Part shown: positions 34,235 through 46,400 of the stretch, in pieces
Layout: every line of letters begins with the position of its first letter
Position numbering within the stretch: position 1 is the first letter of the stretch
Assembly: GCF_036370855.1 (NCBI RefSeq)
Contig: NC_088100.1
Location: forward strand, 41,178,254 to 41,242,253
Direction of reading: 5' to 3'
DNA from: Dromaius novaehollandiae
Taxonomy: Eukaryota; Chordata; Aves; Casuariiformes; Dromaiidae
DNA: 64,000 nt
The notes under the pieces: generated by a model
The model's database searches: none
Told to the model about the DNA's origin: nothing
Seen by the model: the letters and a program-made list of their open reading frames with translations, nothing else
Position numbers and translations under genes: made by a program

Positions 34235-34975
34235 TTGTCTGGCCCTGCCTCCTCCGCGTGGTATCAGCCCACCCTTCCGCGGCCCCGGCGCGGCCGCTGA
34301 CCCCGGCCCACGCGGGTCCGGCGCGACACGGCGGCGCGTCGCCGTCTCCTCGAGGGGCGAAGTGGGGCGAGGGCGCGGGTCGCCCGGGCGGGACGCCTCG
34401 GCCGCCAGGGCCGGGCCTGGGGCCGTCTCCCCTGCGGCGGGGCCAGGCGAGGCGAGGCGCGGCGCGGCGCAGGGCCGTGGCGAGCCGGGCCGCCCCGCGG
34501 CCGCGGGGTGTCGCCCTCGCAGCGGGCAGGGCGGCGGCGGGCGCCACCTCAGAGCCGGGGGCCGCCGGCCCGCGGAGCCCAGCGCGGCGGCGGAGGGGCG
34601 CTTGGCGGGCGCAGACGGTAGGGCTCTCCCCTGCCCCCGGGACGGCTCCGCGGGGAGGGAGGAGGCACAGGTGAGCGGGACGGCGGCGCCGCCACGCCGA
34701 GGCGCTACGCACCCAGCGGCGCCCTCGCGAAATGGCCGCTCGGGGGCGGCCGGCGGCGGCTGGGCGAGGCCCCGCGCAACAGGTGGGTGCGGGCCGCGCC
34801 GCGGCGTCGCCGCAGCCCCGCGCGGTGAAGGCGCTCGCACCGTCGTGAGTAGCCCGTGCCCCCCGACCCAGGCGGTTTGGTGCGCGTTTCCTTGTTTCGG
34901 CTCCGCACGGGGTCCGCGGAGGGACCCCTGCGGTTCCCCTGGGGTCTCTGGGATGGCGCCTCGATCCAGGAGCCT
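34235..34975 (+). promoter_or_regulatory. CpG island, probable ANKRD6 promoter and 5' noncoding exon
   Basis: About 740 bp of very CpG-dense sequence with GC-box clusters. A strong plus-strand donor GCACAG|GTGAGC lies at 34670/34671, and a weaker one (GTC|GTGAGT) at 34850. No start codon with a plausible protein is seen. The long frames here on both strands are GC-bias artefacts. In human 6q15 ANKRD6 is transcribed away from RRAGD and begins with noncoding exon sequence, so this island is most simply its promoter. No ANKRD6 coding sequence confirms it. A lncRNA promoter is the alternative. Confidence 0.5.
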
Positions 34976-36255
34976 GCCTGCGAGCTTTTAATTGCACGTT
35001 TGGGGTGTAAAGGAAGGGCCTTAACGCGCTCGTTGCAACTTTTAAGGCAGCGTCTGATGAGACATGGGAATCTGGCTGGAAGTCATCCTTCCTGTTGTTG
35101 ACATCACCTGAAAACTCGGCTGAAAATATTTCCACTAGTTTACTGCAGGCATCAGCTTCCCCCGAGGACGTAACGCCTTGTGAGTATACGCTGAGCTGCA
35201 GCTAGAGCTGTCTGTTTTCAGAAACGCATGGCTAGAGCATGTAATTGTTCTGCGGTGTTCTTCTTATTGCGAGCGCTAACACAGGGTAAGGCTTACCGTG
35301 CCCTAGGGTATTGCGTACGTTAAAGCATAAACTGTAGGCAGCACTCTGTTTCTTCTTAAAAGCGTAACCAATATCTTCTTATTTTTCTAATTATTTGTGA
35401 ATTGATCATTTGGATTTGTGTGTGGTATTTCCAGAATGCCTATGCCTGAAAGGACGTATTGTTTGCTAGAGAATTCCTTTCATTCTTGGGAAAAGCATTG
35501 AAAAGTGTGGACTGCAAAATGAGTTAAATAAGTGTCCTATTGGCAGGTGGATCAGTGAATCATACCTGCATGAGCTTTTAAAATGAAGACAGAGCTTTTT
35601 AAATGAAGTTTAAAAGACCTACCAAATTTTAAAGCTACTTCTGCTGTGAAGATCTGTAAATCAGTCTCTGTTCAAAGAAGGAAAAATGTATCAAAGACTA
35701 AATTCTCGTGCAGCATTAGATGTGGTCCAGATCCTTCAGTAGGATTGTTTGAGTGTATGCCTTGCCCTTGAGGAGCACGGTATTCACTTAAGGTGTTTGC
35801 TTTTGACATGATATGTCCAGGTGTGCAGATAGTTCTGTAACAAGTTATTTTGGCAGGCTCAAGTTTCAGGTATTGCCTAATTTTCATTCTCTAGATATTC
35901 AGAAAACAAAGGGTTTCTGGGAATGTATGATTATGTGTTAGATCCTTCAGTTGTGATGCAGGCAGCAAAAGAGGACATAGCCTAATGAAGTTAATTCGAA
36001 GTTTAATAATCTTAATTTCTGAGCAGGAAATACCAGTTACAGTCACTGAATGTACCAAAAGTATTGTTGGCTAGCTACATAAGTTACTCAGTACCTACCT
36101 TCAGTAGACTGCAGTGAGAGCTTAAGGTATATATAAATCCTTATCTGGATGCTTGGTATTTAGGTGATGTATACCTCTGTGTGTCAGTCTATTGGTTTGA
36201 GGAGAACGAATGGGAATTCACAGGAACAGTGGTGCTCTCATTGCTTCTGTCCCTC

Positions 36256-36275
36256 GTTTGTTTGTTTGTTTGTTT
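36256..36275. repeat. (GTTT)5 microsatellite
   Basis: Five perfect GTTT units. Confidence 0.9.
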
Positions 36276-36414
36276 GAAAAGAAACTTTAATCAAATTCAG
36301 AAGTAGCTCAGTAATAGGACCTGATAGGATCCTACTTCTTGGTATCTACCCAGCTTTGTCAGCCTCACATGGGAGACTGGCTTTGAACCTTAGAAGTGAA
36401 ATTATCAGTAAATG

Positions 36415-36505
36415 ATCACAGAATGGTTGAGGTTGGAAGGGACCTCTGGAGATCAGCTAGTCCAACCCCCCTGCTCAAGCAGGGTCACCTCCCCTGCACA
36501 TCACA
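36415..36505 (-). mobile_element. CR1 retrotransposon 3' end, antisense
   Basis: Reverse-oriented CR1 tail: ATCACAGAATGGTTGAGGTT, GGAAGGGACCTCTGGAGATC, then TAGTCCAACCCCCCTGCTCA and AGCAGGGTCACCTCCCCTGC. It is close to the young CR1 consensus and truncated after about 90 bp. Confidence 0.93.
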
Positions 36506-36869
36506 GCAAAAGTAAAATGATCAGCCTCCTTTTTATCCAGGTACTTTTTGTTAGGCTTTTTGCAAAGATCTTTTCTTTCTTGGGGCAAAGAAACTGTGTG
36601 AAACTGGCTCCATAAATGTAGCTCCATTGTATGTTGATATAATGTAGATGTAGCACCTGGCTTGGGATCGTAGTCTATTACAGATGACAGATTCTGGAAT
36701 TTGCATTATCAAACTTACGATGTCCTTGGACTTGATGATATCCTAATAAATTGGGTCTTGTAGGGTATGGTAATGGATAATTAAGTCTTGAGCTATATTC
36801 CTCCATTTGTCTTCAGCTTCTTCTTTGGCTTTGCCAGTGAGTTATTTTGTGATGTAACAAAAAACCCTA

Positions 36870-36968
36870 CTGTCTCTTACTTTCTAAATCTGTACAATAG
36901 GACTAACAATATTTATCTGTTTGGATAGGTGGTGTAGCAACAAGTGTTTGTAAAGCACTTTTAGGTTC
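36870..36968 (+). repeat. MIR/L2-like 3' fragment
   Basis: TCTAAATCTGTACAATAGGA, then CTAACAATATTTATCTG, then GTGTTTGTAAAGCACTTTTA follows the classic order (tctgtaaaatgggga... aatacttacct... tgtttgtaaagcactttgag). Confidence 0.55.
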
Positions 36969-37141
36969 TTAGATTAAGTATACCACCTGACAACTATGTT
37001 TTATTTGTTTGTTCTCATTAGTTTCAGATTTTCAATTCTTCTTTTTCCATCAACAGTTAGAACTTCAGATGAACTTCCAGGGAACTCAGAGTCCTATCTT
37101 TCCTTAGAGATACATCAGTGTAACATGTCACTAGAGGAAGT

Positions 37142-37191
37142 ATTTTATTTAAAATATGGTACCATTTTATTTAAAATGAGGTACCATATTT
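37142..37191. repeat. 22-bp tandem duplication containing a 12-bp perfect inverted repeat
   Basis: Two 22-bp copies (37142-37163 and 37164-37185) differ at two bases. Because each ends in GGTACC, AAATATGGTACC (37152-37163) and GGTACCATATTT (37180-37191) form perfect 12-bp arms around a 16-nt loop. Confidence 0.9.
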
Positions 37192-39353
37192 CACAAGTAA
37201 GGTTGGCCTAGGGAGATATTTATAAAAGACATAAATGAATTATAATTGCTTTGGGCAAATAAAAAATGGAAAAAAGTCATTTCAGTTCTTTTTGTTTGCT
37301 AGGGAATGAAGTATGTGTCTTCTTTAAAAATTATCTGTCCAGCCAGAAATAGAAGCCAGAACTGCACTTTGGAAGAAGCTCAGTCAGTAACAGTATAGCA
37401 AGGGGCTAACTCCCTTCCCCTGCAATTCTTCAAGTTTGCTCAGCTGCCTCCAAAATATCTTGGGCATTAATGATACCAAACAAAAGGAATGTTTCCTGAA
37501 TTGTCTCCTTTTACTATGTACTTTGGTGTTCAAAGGCTTATAATATTTCTAATGATTAGCAGAGGCAGAAATTATTAATAGTGGAAAACCCTTGGTAGCA
37601 CATTATAGTGCATTGTGTTCTGAGTGCCTTCACAGGTTGCCCTCCAAAAGTAGAACACCTTAGGGGAGAAAAAATATACTTTTTCAGCCACCAGTTAAAT
37701 GAGGAGTGTATTTTTTAAGGTGACTATGATTTTAGCATCTCACTGAGAAATTTAATCTAGATACTGTGTTGAAATTGGACCATACACATCCTAACACATC
37801 AAGCAAAAAATACCTTGATTTCTGCCTTTTCGAGTTAATACAAATAATTATGTGTGGGCCAGTTGCCATAGGCCTTACAACATTGATGGAGTGTCTTTAA
37901 AATTCATATTCAAGTTCAAATGTATTCATTACAGGAATTAACATTTTATGTATTATGCAATGATACGTAGTGGGAAGGAAAATAAGCATGAACTTTGACT
38001 CTAGCTTTATTTTCTACCTACTGTAAATGAAACAGTTTTTGATGGATAGCTAATAATGTGTTTCTTGGTACCCAGTACTATTAGTTAGGTGGAATTCAAA
38101 CAAGAGGTGAATTTTGCTTTAAACTGTAGTTCATCAGATTTCATTAGTCCCAAAGCATTATTTCAGCCTGAGACCTTCTAGCTCTGGTAATATCATGAGA
38201 CAACCCTTGTTCCTGGCTCTGAGTTCCTGCACTTAAATTGTCTAAGTTTTGTATGTTTTTAGATGGATTGATGAAAAGGGCTATTTTAATGACAGTGTTA
38301 TTGTTGCCATCTATGCTTACCCAGTCCTGAATTATGAGTATAGCTTGTAAATGTTTCAATTTAAGCATTGATTTTTAAACCAATAAAAATCCATTTTTTC
38401 CAGTTCTTTTTCTCATTAGCAATGGTAGGGGAAAGCCTCTTCTCTGTCTTGCTGTGACCTTTCACTGAGTTATATGTAGTGGCTTCTTTCTAAACTTTTT
38501 CTTCTCCTCTTACTGTGTTTGGCTTATCTCATGATATCCAAAAGAATATTAGGTTTGGGAAGATAGGTTTTTGAAAGTTAGAAAGAGCGAGAGTAAACAG
38601 GTGTGAATTCTTGCCTTATTCATTGTATAACTTTCAATTTCTGCAGAAATGCAGATGTTAGGATGGTCTTAATGTACTGCTTCCTGGGAGGATGTGGTTG
38701 TATATACCCCAGTGATGCTCTGCAGGTGATAGTAGTCTGGCCATACAGATATTTTCACCAGGAGGCCAGGTCTTTTGTGTTCTTTGTTTTCTTGAAGTCT
38801 AACATGAGCTCTTGAGGTCTGATTGCAGCTGTGCAGGTACTTGGAGTGGTGCAGGGGAGGTTAATGTTGGTATGCAATGGTTTGATACCAGGGTGAAGAA
38901 CGCTCTCAAAAAAAAAAGTCAGTGAGGAAATTAATAAATCTCTATTGAGGACATATTTTTGAGAAGTGTGTGATAAATGAAGCATAAGGCTACACATCGT
39001 TTTCTAGGTTAAAATAAATTTACCCGGTACTGCTAATCATCAGTCCTGTGTGCTGAATGAAGAAGATGTCCCATGGAAACAATCCCATTGTGATCAATGA
39101 ATATACATTGGGTAGCCTAATTAATACCGCACCAACAGCTGGAATTCTTGCCTTGTCCAGCTGTGGAGAGGATGCCTTGGTAGCCTTGGTGATGCACTTT
39201 TAATGCAGCATTGTGTGCATGACTGGAGACTAGCATCATGCTGTGGTGCCTAGTTGTAGATTGTTGTCTTGTTCTTGCACCATTTTACGTTTTTCCTGTA
39301 GGTCTTCACCAGTGATCCTGCCTTGTATTGCATGAAATTCAAGGTCCTTGTAA

Positions 39354-39625
39354 TCACCACCCCGGCATAGCTGTGCTATCTGTCACATGAGTGTGCTGCT
39401 GGGGAGCAGCTCTCCGGCACCGGGGAGATTTGAGCTGAAAGGTCTCGGATTGGAGGCGGGCTCTGTAACCCTGCTGGGGAAACTGGGGACGAGATTCAGG
39501 CATACCCATGGGAAGTGGGGGTGAAAGCAGAGTGTGACAGTTGTTGTGGTGCTGGGCTTGGGGACAGAACGTGTTGGGGCTGTGGAACGGCTGGAGTGTG
39601 ATGTGCTGAGCGTGGGCACCCAAAT
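39354..39625. other. Local GC-rich island
   Basis: About 270 bp clearly richer in G and C than its flanks, with several CpGs, in otherwise AT-rich sequence. Overlapping frames on the minus strand show no domain. It could be an alternative promoter, an unrecognised exon, or an old repeat. Confidence 0.3.
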
Positions 39626-39854
39626 GGCTCTGCTCTAATCCTGAGGAAAAGCATATGTGGCACTAAGCCAAGAAAGCCTAGGCTTTTTGCTGTCTGTTGT
39701 GATCAAAAGCACATAGTTGGAGTACTCTTCAAATCATCAAATCACAATCCTTCAAATTGTGATTTAAAATGAGCTTCTTCTAAGAGTTTGTTCCTTACTT
39801 TGCCTTTCTCTCTCATGACTTGCTTTGTTCCCCATGTAAACAACATCCCCCCCC

Positions 39855-39871
39855 TTTTTTTTTTTTTTTTT
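39855..39871. repeat. C8-T17 homopolymer junction
   Basis: Eight C (39847-39854) followed by 17 T. A simple repeat. Confidence 0.9.
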
Positions 39872-40831
39872 GAAATGAGCCACTGAAGAGAAAATTTTTG
39901 TGTCAGTGATCTGGCATGGAGATAGATGAATGCCTTTTCATCTGCATCACAGAAGATGCATTTGGATTTGATGGAAGTGAATTCCGTAAAGGTGTACATC
40001 ATTGTGTCTGCATTGCAGCGGGATCATTTTCTTTTCTGGTTTGAGATGCCAATTGCTTTGAGCCAGGATCAAGAATATTTTCTGGTACAGTGTTGAAAAT
40101 TTGGTTTTATCAGCGTCTGCAGTGTGACAGCTAAGCAAGACCTGTTGCTAGTCTGTTTATATTGTACTGATCACCTCTGAGTCAGAATCCCTTAGATTGT
40201 CACAGATGGGTCAGTTTCTGAGGAAAGTGCCAGCTTTGTAAAAAGCACTGTAAATGTATGGTTGCTATACATATCACTTAATATTTGAGTGATTTTTGAT
40301 AGTAATTGCGGGGAATCATTTTAGGTATGTTTTACTTTACTGAGAGTTTGATGTCTATACATGTGCCACAGTTGCAGAAATTGCAGCTAATTCAGAATTC
40401 TGAGCACAACATGATCTTTTTACCATATCACTGCTCTCCAATATCAGTGGGTCAGCAATTTCACTAGTATCTGCAAAGCATACCCATTACTTAAGTCAGT
40501 TCATTAACGTGTTGTAAAGCCTATATAGGAGTAATTTTACTTGATTTTCTTTCTGACCACTTTTATTATTAGGCTGTGACAGGCTGAAGTGTTCTGAGAG
40601 GGAGTTGTCTTTCTTATGGCTGTGGAATTATCAGCCTGCCATTTGCAGTTTTTCATTGACATTATTTCCCTGTTTTAAATCCCAATTTTAAAACTACAGC
40701 ACTTGTTTATAATTTTGTCTTTTCCAGACTATATAGCAGCCTCTGAATTTTTACAAGTGCATTTTTTTATAGCTTTCCACACCTTTTATATGAAATAGGG
40801 CTGTGTGCTGTCTCGCTCTTTGTAAGTAGGT

Positions 40832-40959
40832 GTAATATTATAATAATTATTACTATAGATATAATTATTATAATTATATATAATAATAATATTATTACAT
40901 TATATATAATAATATATAACAATTATATATAATATTATAATAATATATTATTATATATT
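40832..40959. repeat. AT-only palindromic satellite-like tract
   Basis: About 128 bp made almost only of A and T, as TAATA, ATTAT and ATATAA units, largely self-complementary. It can extrude cruciforms and is a likely unstable site. Isolated C and G interrupt it near 40853-40858. Confidence 0.9.
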
Positions 40960-41965
40960 GATCTTAAATCTTTCCATTCTTCCTCTTTCATTAATACTGT
41001 GATATAGATTTGGCCTTTGACTAGCCCCCAAGATGTAAAATTTGCTTGTATGGAAGCACAAAGAGTTTGGATTGATTTCTGTTGGCAACAATACTGCTGG
41101 AGTGGAGAATAGAGCTGTCTTTAATAGTATGTTTTTCATTGAACAGTACCTGACGATTGAGTTGCAGGCAGATTTTATAGCAGCTGTTTCCAACCAGCTT
41201 GTTTTTTTTTTTTTCATTTCAGAGTTTGAAGATAGTTATGAAACAGAAGAATAAATGTTATGCTTTAACATGTAGTGTTGTTACCATTTTTGCGTGCTGT
41301 CATATGATGCCCTTCAGGTAAATATGGAACAGTCATATGGTGCCCCAAAAACTCATGTAGTATGGTAAAAGCTCAGAGGCAAGAAGTAGTCACAATTTTT
41401 TTTCCCTCCCACTCTGGTGTGAGACTGCTTGTATAACTGGTTCCTTCACGGATTCAAATTCTCTTAGACATGCAAAAATTCAGTCTCTGCACTTGGTGGG
41501 GTAATATCCATTGTTATGTCAGATGCTCTCCAGCAAACAGATTGTGGAGGATCACGCTACAGCCTTGGAAAAGATCAACTTGCTTCAGCACAGGAAACTG
41601 TACCCCAATTTTAATGTAAGGTGCTTTCTTCCAGGCACGTGCTAGTTTCTTCCACAAACAGCTGTTTAATATGGATGAGTGCCCTGCTTCATCAGCTGCA
41701 GTGGTGTAACTATGGCTTAAGTCTATCAATAGGAAAGGGATACACTTAAAAATGTAGTATGGAGTAAGTTGAACTGTGAAATTAAAGTTCAATATTTTAC
41801 TACTGAATAATTTTGTGTTGGATACTTTTGTTCCACTTTACTGCTATGCAGCTTCCAGAAACCCAGATATAAGAAATTCTAACCTGGCCTGCACTTGGTG
41901 ACATTGTGATCCACTTCACTTTCTCTGATGACTTGATGGGTAAGTTAAGATGTCTCTGTACTCTG

Positions 41966-42013
41966 AAAGGTTTAGTTACGTGTAGGCCAAAAGGTTTAGT
42001 TACGTGTAGGCCA
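41966..42013. repeat. 24-bp perfect tandem duplication
   Basis: Two identical 24-bp copies (41966-41989, 41990-42013), each carrying GGTTTAGTTACGTGTAGGCC. No mismatch, so it is recent or an assembly artefact. Confidence 0.95.
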
Positions 42014-43415
42014 AATCCTGCCTGGGCAGGACTGGATTTGGAGTGAGTGAGTGCAGTCGGAAGAGATGGTTGATGTCAGCTGCCTTAGTTATTACACAGC
42101 CTCAAAATAAGCAGGACCAAATCTAATTTGTTTAGATTTCTAATAAAATCGCCTCCCAAAACTTACCTAGCAATATAGATGCTTTTGACATAACATTTAG
42201 CAGCCTGTTTTTCTAAGCTATCTGTTTCTCTGTATGGCTGTCTTCGTGAGTCAGTTATATTGAGTATTTCAGTCAATTTGAAGGTAGGAAGAGAGCTACA
42301 TCTCTTGTTTACCAGTAGGACAGGACTGTCCTGTCTCCTGAGATTTCTTTCAGTTCTTCTTGTCCCATGGCCAGCAGCTTAGCAGGTCACCCACCACCAA
42401 GCCTTAGTCCAGTAGCTTTCATGAGAGACCGGAGAAAGAGGTGGGTGAAAGGGACATGGCTAAGACTAGCGTAAGAATACCTGTGTGAGGTGAGAGCCTC
42501 AAAGGTGGCACATTTTTGTCTCTCTAGCCCATTATTCTGCCTCCAGCAGTGATCAACAGTGGCTGCCCATGGAAGAGTACGGGGAGAGGATAAGCAGGTA
42601 GTGCTGCTTCTCCGGGAGGTTCCTGAGCCACAGGCCATGGAAGCTTGGAGAACCACCTGAACCAGAAATGTTTTGTTTTGCATAGCTCTGAGTGGACTGT
42701 TCTTTCAGGTGTTTGTCCTGACACTTCTTGAATTTATGTCTAGGAGAACCACAGCTTAAAATGTACAGTATGAGAAACAGAGCCATTTTTTCTCACCTGT
42801 TTTGAGCCTGACATTGCTGATTTCATTTGATGTCTTCTAATATTTGTGTAGGTTACTTTTTCTCTACTTAATTGTTCTTCAAGCAGAAGTTGTCTTACTT
42901 TTGATTGTGTCTGTTCTCCTTCCTCGAAACTTTCTAGTTTTGCTACATCTTTTCTGAGAAGGGAGGACCAGAGTTACTTACAACATTCAGGATGCAGGTG
43001 AACATTTTACACAGTTGAAGAAAGGTGGTTTCAGATTTGTTCTCTGCAGTACTAATTGCTAGTGTTCTCTGTGCTTTTTGACTGATCACGGTGCTGATGC
43101 TGATGCTTCTGTAGAACTGTCTATTACAAATCCAAGATCTCATTCCTGAATCATTCAGAGCCCATTATTAGGCATATGAAGTTTAGGTTGTCCCCCCCCC
43201 CGATATTGGTCTACATTTAAATTATATTGAATTTCATCTGCCATTTTACTGGCTGGTTATTTGGTGTAATTAAGTTGTTCTTTGTCTCTCTGCACTCAGC
43301 ACTTGCCTTTATCATGAATAACTTAGTATTATAAGCGAATTTTGTCACCTACCTGTTCTAATCCTTCCCTGTCCCCCTGTAGGGATTCATTAATGGGCAT
43401 ACTGGACATGGTATA

Positions 43416-43468
43416 TTCATAGTGAAGATGGCTGTGGGGCTGCATGGTTAACGTTCCTTCACTATGAA
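43416..43468. repeat. 12-bp perfect inverted repeat, 29-nt loop
   Basis: TTCATAGTGAAG (43416-43427) and CTTCACTATGAA (43457-43468) are exact reverse complements. Function unknown. Confidence 0.85.
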
Positions 43469-46400
43469 GATCGACTGCTGTTTTCTTGTACCTTTTATTT
43501 CCTATCTTCCAATTGTTTCTTTATGTAGGTGAGGACTTTTCCTGTTATCCCATGGCTGTCTAGTTTTATAGTACTGGATACTTTCTTCAGAGACTGCAGT
43601 GGATCTTTCAACCTTTGGTGCTTGGCTCCCTTCCTTATCCTCTTTGAGAACAGCATAGTTGCAAGAAGAGAAGAGTAAGCCTGGGTCAGGTGGATTTCTG
43701 TAAGAATGTGGGAGGGGTGCTTGGAAGGGAATTGGACCATGTCTCTTGGGGGTGCTCTTAACATGTGTACATGGGGCTTGGACATGAGTTACTGGGACTT
43801 GAGGAGAACCTATACATCAGCTAAGTTGTGGTAACAGACTGCATAGAAACCCCCTGCAACTGTAAAGTAATTAGCTTAATTTAAACTTATTCCATGTGTC
43901 CAAAAAATTAACATTCATCTGTGACTAGTCTACTTTAGAAGCACATCCTAGCTTACTACCTAAAATTTTGTTTCAGTATGCCGTTTTGGGATTTAGTTTT
44001 GGTTGAAGAGTGTCCTGGCTGAATTAGTTTGACAGGTCTCAAAAATAAGCTGTTTGGAGTAAATCACTTCTAATCCATGTTCTTCTTACTACTTTTCAGA
44101 CTAGGTTGACCGTTTCTACATTTAGGCCTCCTTTGCTTGCTCAGAAGGTATCCATTCCATTTCTCAATGAGAATTACGCTTTGTTTATTTGGAAGCAAGA
44201 TGGGACCCAGGATGAAAAGTGATTGGCAGAGTTAAAAGATCAGTATGCCTACTTGCATCACGTAGCATGCTGCACCAGTAAATCAAAGAATTGGTAGGTG
44301 TAAACTCAGACATGCACTCTTTGGCAAGGTTTTTTAACTTTGGAAAAAATCAGTATTTTTGAAAACTATTTACAAATTTGAAAATGATTATGTGCCTACA
44401 GGAGTAACTTAAGTCAAAAAAACAAAACCCAGCTTTTTCTGCCTCTCTCCTATTCCCCCTTATTCCTGCCCCCCCAACATATACACTTGAGAAGTTTAAA
44501 ATCAGGTTTCTGGCTTGCACACTCCATTACTCTTTCACAGAATCTAGCCTTTAATGTCTAGTAACTGTGTAGACATACAAATGAGGATGCTGTTGCTTCA
44601 GTAATTAGAATCATGTAGGTTTTCTTCCTCTCCTTTTTGTTTTTAACCCTCAAAGGGAAAAACTTGGCATGGAAGCTAGAAGCATATTCTATTTGAAATC
44701 TAGCATCCAGAACTTAGACATGTGTACTTCCAGCTTTTAAGAATAATTATTTTTGAAATACTATATTAGTATGAATTTGCTTATGTATTGTATGTGGTTT
44801 TGTTCACCCAGCACTTGCTGAGCGTACACTTGCTCTGGATGTAATTCCATGGAATGAGCTGGTTTTGAGATTACAGAGGCAAATCAAGAAAACAGATACT
44901 GGTGCATTCAGTAGAACTGTTACACAAGACTTTAAAAATAACATTCTAAATGTTTATTTTCCTTCTTCTCATAATTTGAAATGAAAAATCTCTCCTTAGC
45001 TGGAGCAAGTGTTGAGCAAATCATTAGGCTGCAGCGCGAAGCTAGTTTCTAGCTTCTAGTCTCTAGCTAGATTTGGCCTCTGTGTGTTCCAGAGACAGAA
45101 CAAAAAGTATTAGTGAAATGGAAATCTTGCTGTATCTTTAAAGCCTCATGAAACATGCAGTTACTCTTACTTGATAAAAACCTAAATGTACAGTACTCTT
45201 CAAGTCAGCCAAGCCAGGGAGGGTCAGCAGAGTATAGTGATACTATGAAGGAATTTCTCATCACATGATTAAAATGCATGATAGTGTTTCATGTTAAGAC
45301 AGCTGTTTTTCATATCATTCTGTGGCGCTGTGTTCTATCATCCTCTCCAAATTACTAAATTTTTTAAATGCATTAACCATACATCTAATGTCTTAAGTCT
45401 GATTTGTTTTTAATAACTTAGCATTTTTAATTTTAACGTGGTGGACAAGCATCTGTGGCATCTGTGCTTTTTATTATACTTAAAAAAAAAAAACACCTCA
45501 GCTGATTAGTTCTCATGCTTCAGATTTTGAAGCAATGTACGTGGCTCTTCACATGTCTTTGCTAACAGGCAAGTTTTTCTTGGGCTGTGTATCTCATATC
45601 TTAAACTTGCTAGTTCTCCAGACATACATGGTCTGTCAGGAAAAACAGGATGAGGTGAAACTGTTTCTAATGCAAAAGTTAGAAGATTTCACCAACAACC
45701 ATTAAAAAAGAAACTTCTCTTATGCTCTCTAAATGGAATTTTGAGACCTTGCTTAATTAAAAAGCAAGAACAAAATAATATTAAAATAATTATTCTTTTA
45801 ACAAAATGTTATTGGTTTATACATGAATAACAGTATTGTCTATAGACAGGTAATTATCCACAACTTGTGTCTAGTAAAATTATAATTAGTTTACAGTATT
45901 AAATCTCAAAAGGGTAGATCAGAAAAACAAAACTTTCAGCTAGCCTTTGCTTTATTAGATGGGTGCCTACTGTGCTTTTTTATTTTTTTAATGAATTTTT
46001 ATGTTGTGTTCTGTAACATTAATGCTGGATCAAAACCTGATTTCCCTACTTGTGTGACTGATCTAATTCCATTCAATGAACCTGTTTACATGAGTATGTC
46101 TCAAACAATTTGGCTTTGTATGAAAAACATTCTCCCAGAAGGAGATGTAGTAAGGTTACATTTAATATTTAAAATGAAACAAAATTAAAAAAAAAAAAAA
46201 GAAACCAAGGCTTGTGTTTCCTTGTTTCATTGTATAATGAAGTGAAGTCTCATATTCCCTGAAATTAAATCTGTAGCAAAGATGATCTGATATGGCACAA
46301 TTTTTATAATTCAGCATGCCGGTCTGTGCTGTTGAGACAATGGACTGAGTGTTTTAAGGTGCAGATAGCCTGTCTAAAATAATGTGTGTTGCAAATGAAG

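Noticed and set aside
34134-35135. Long frames on both strands (up to 333 codons)
   Set aside because: CpG-island composition depletes stop codons. Arg/Pro/Ala/Gly-rich low-complexity products with no domain.
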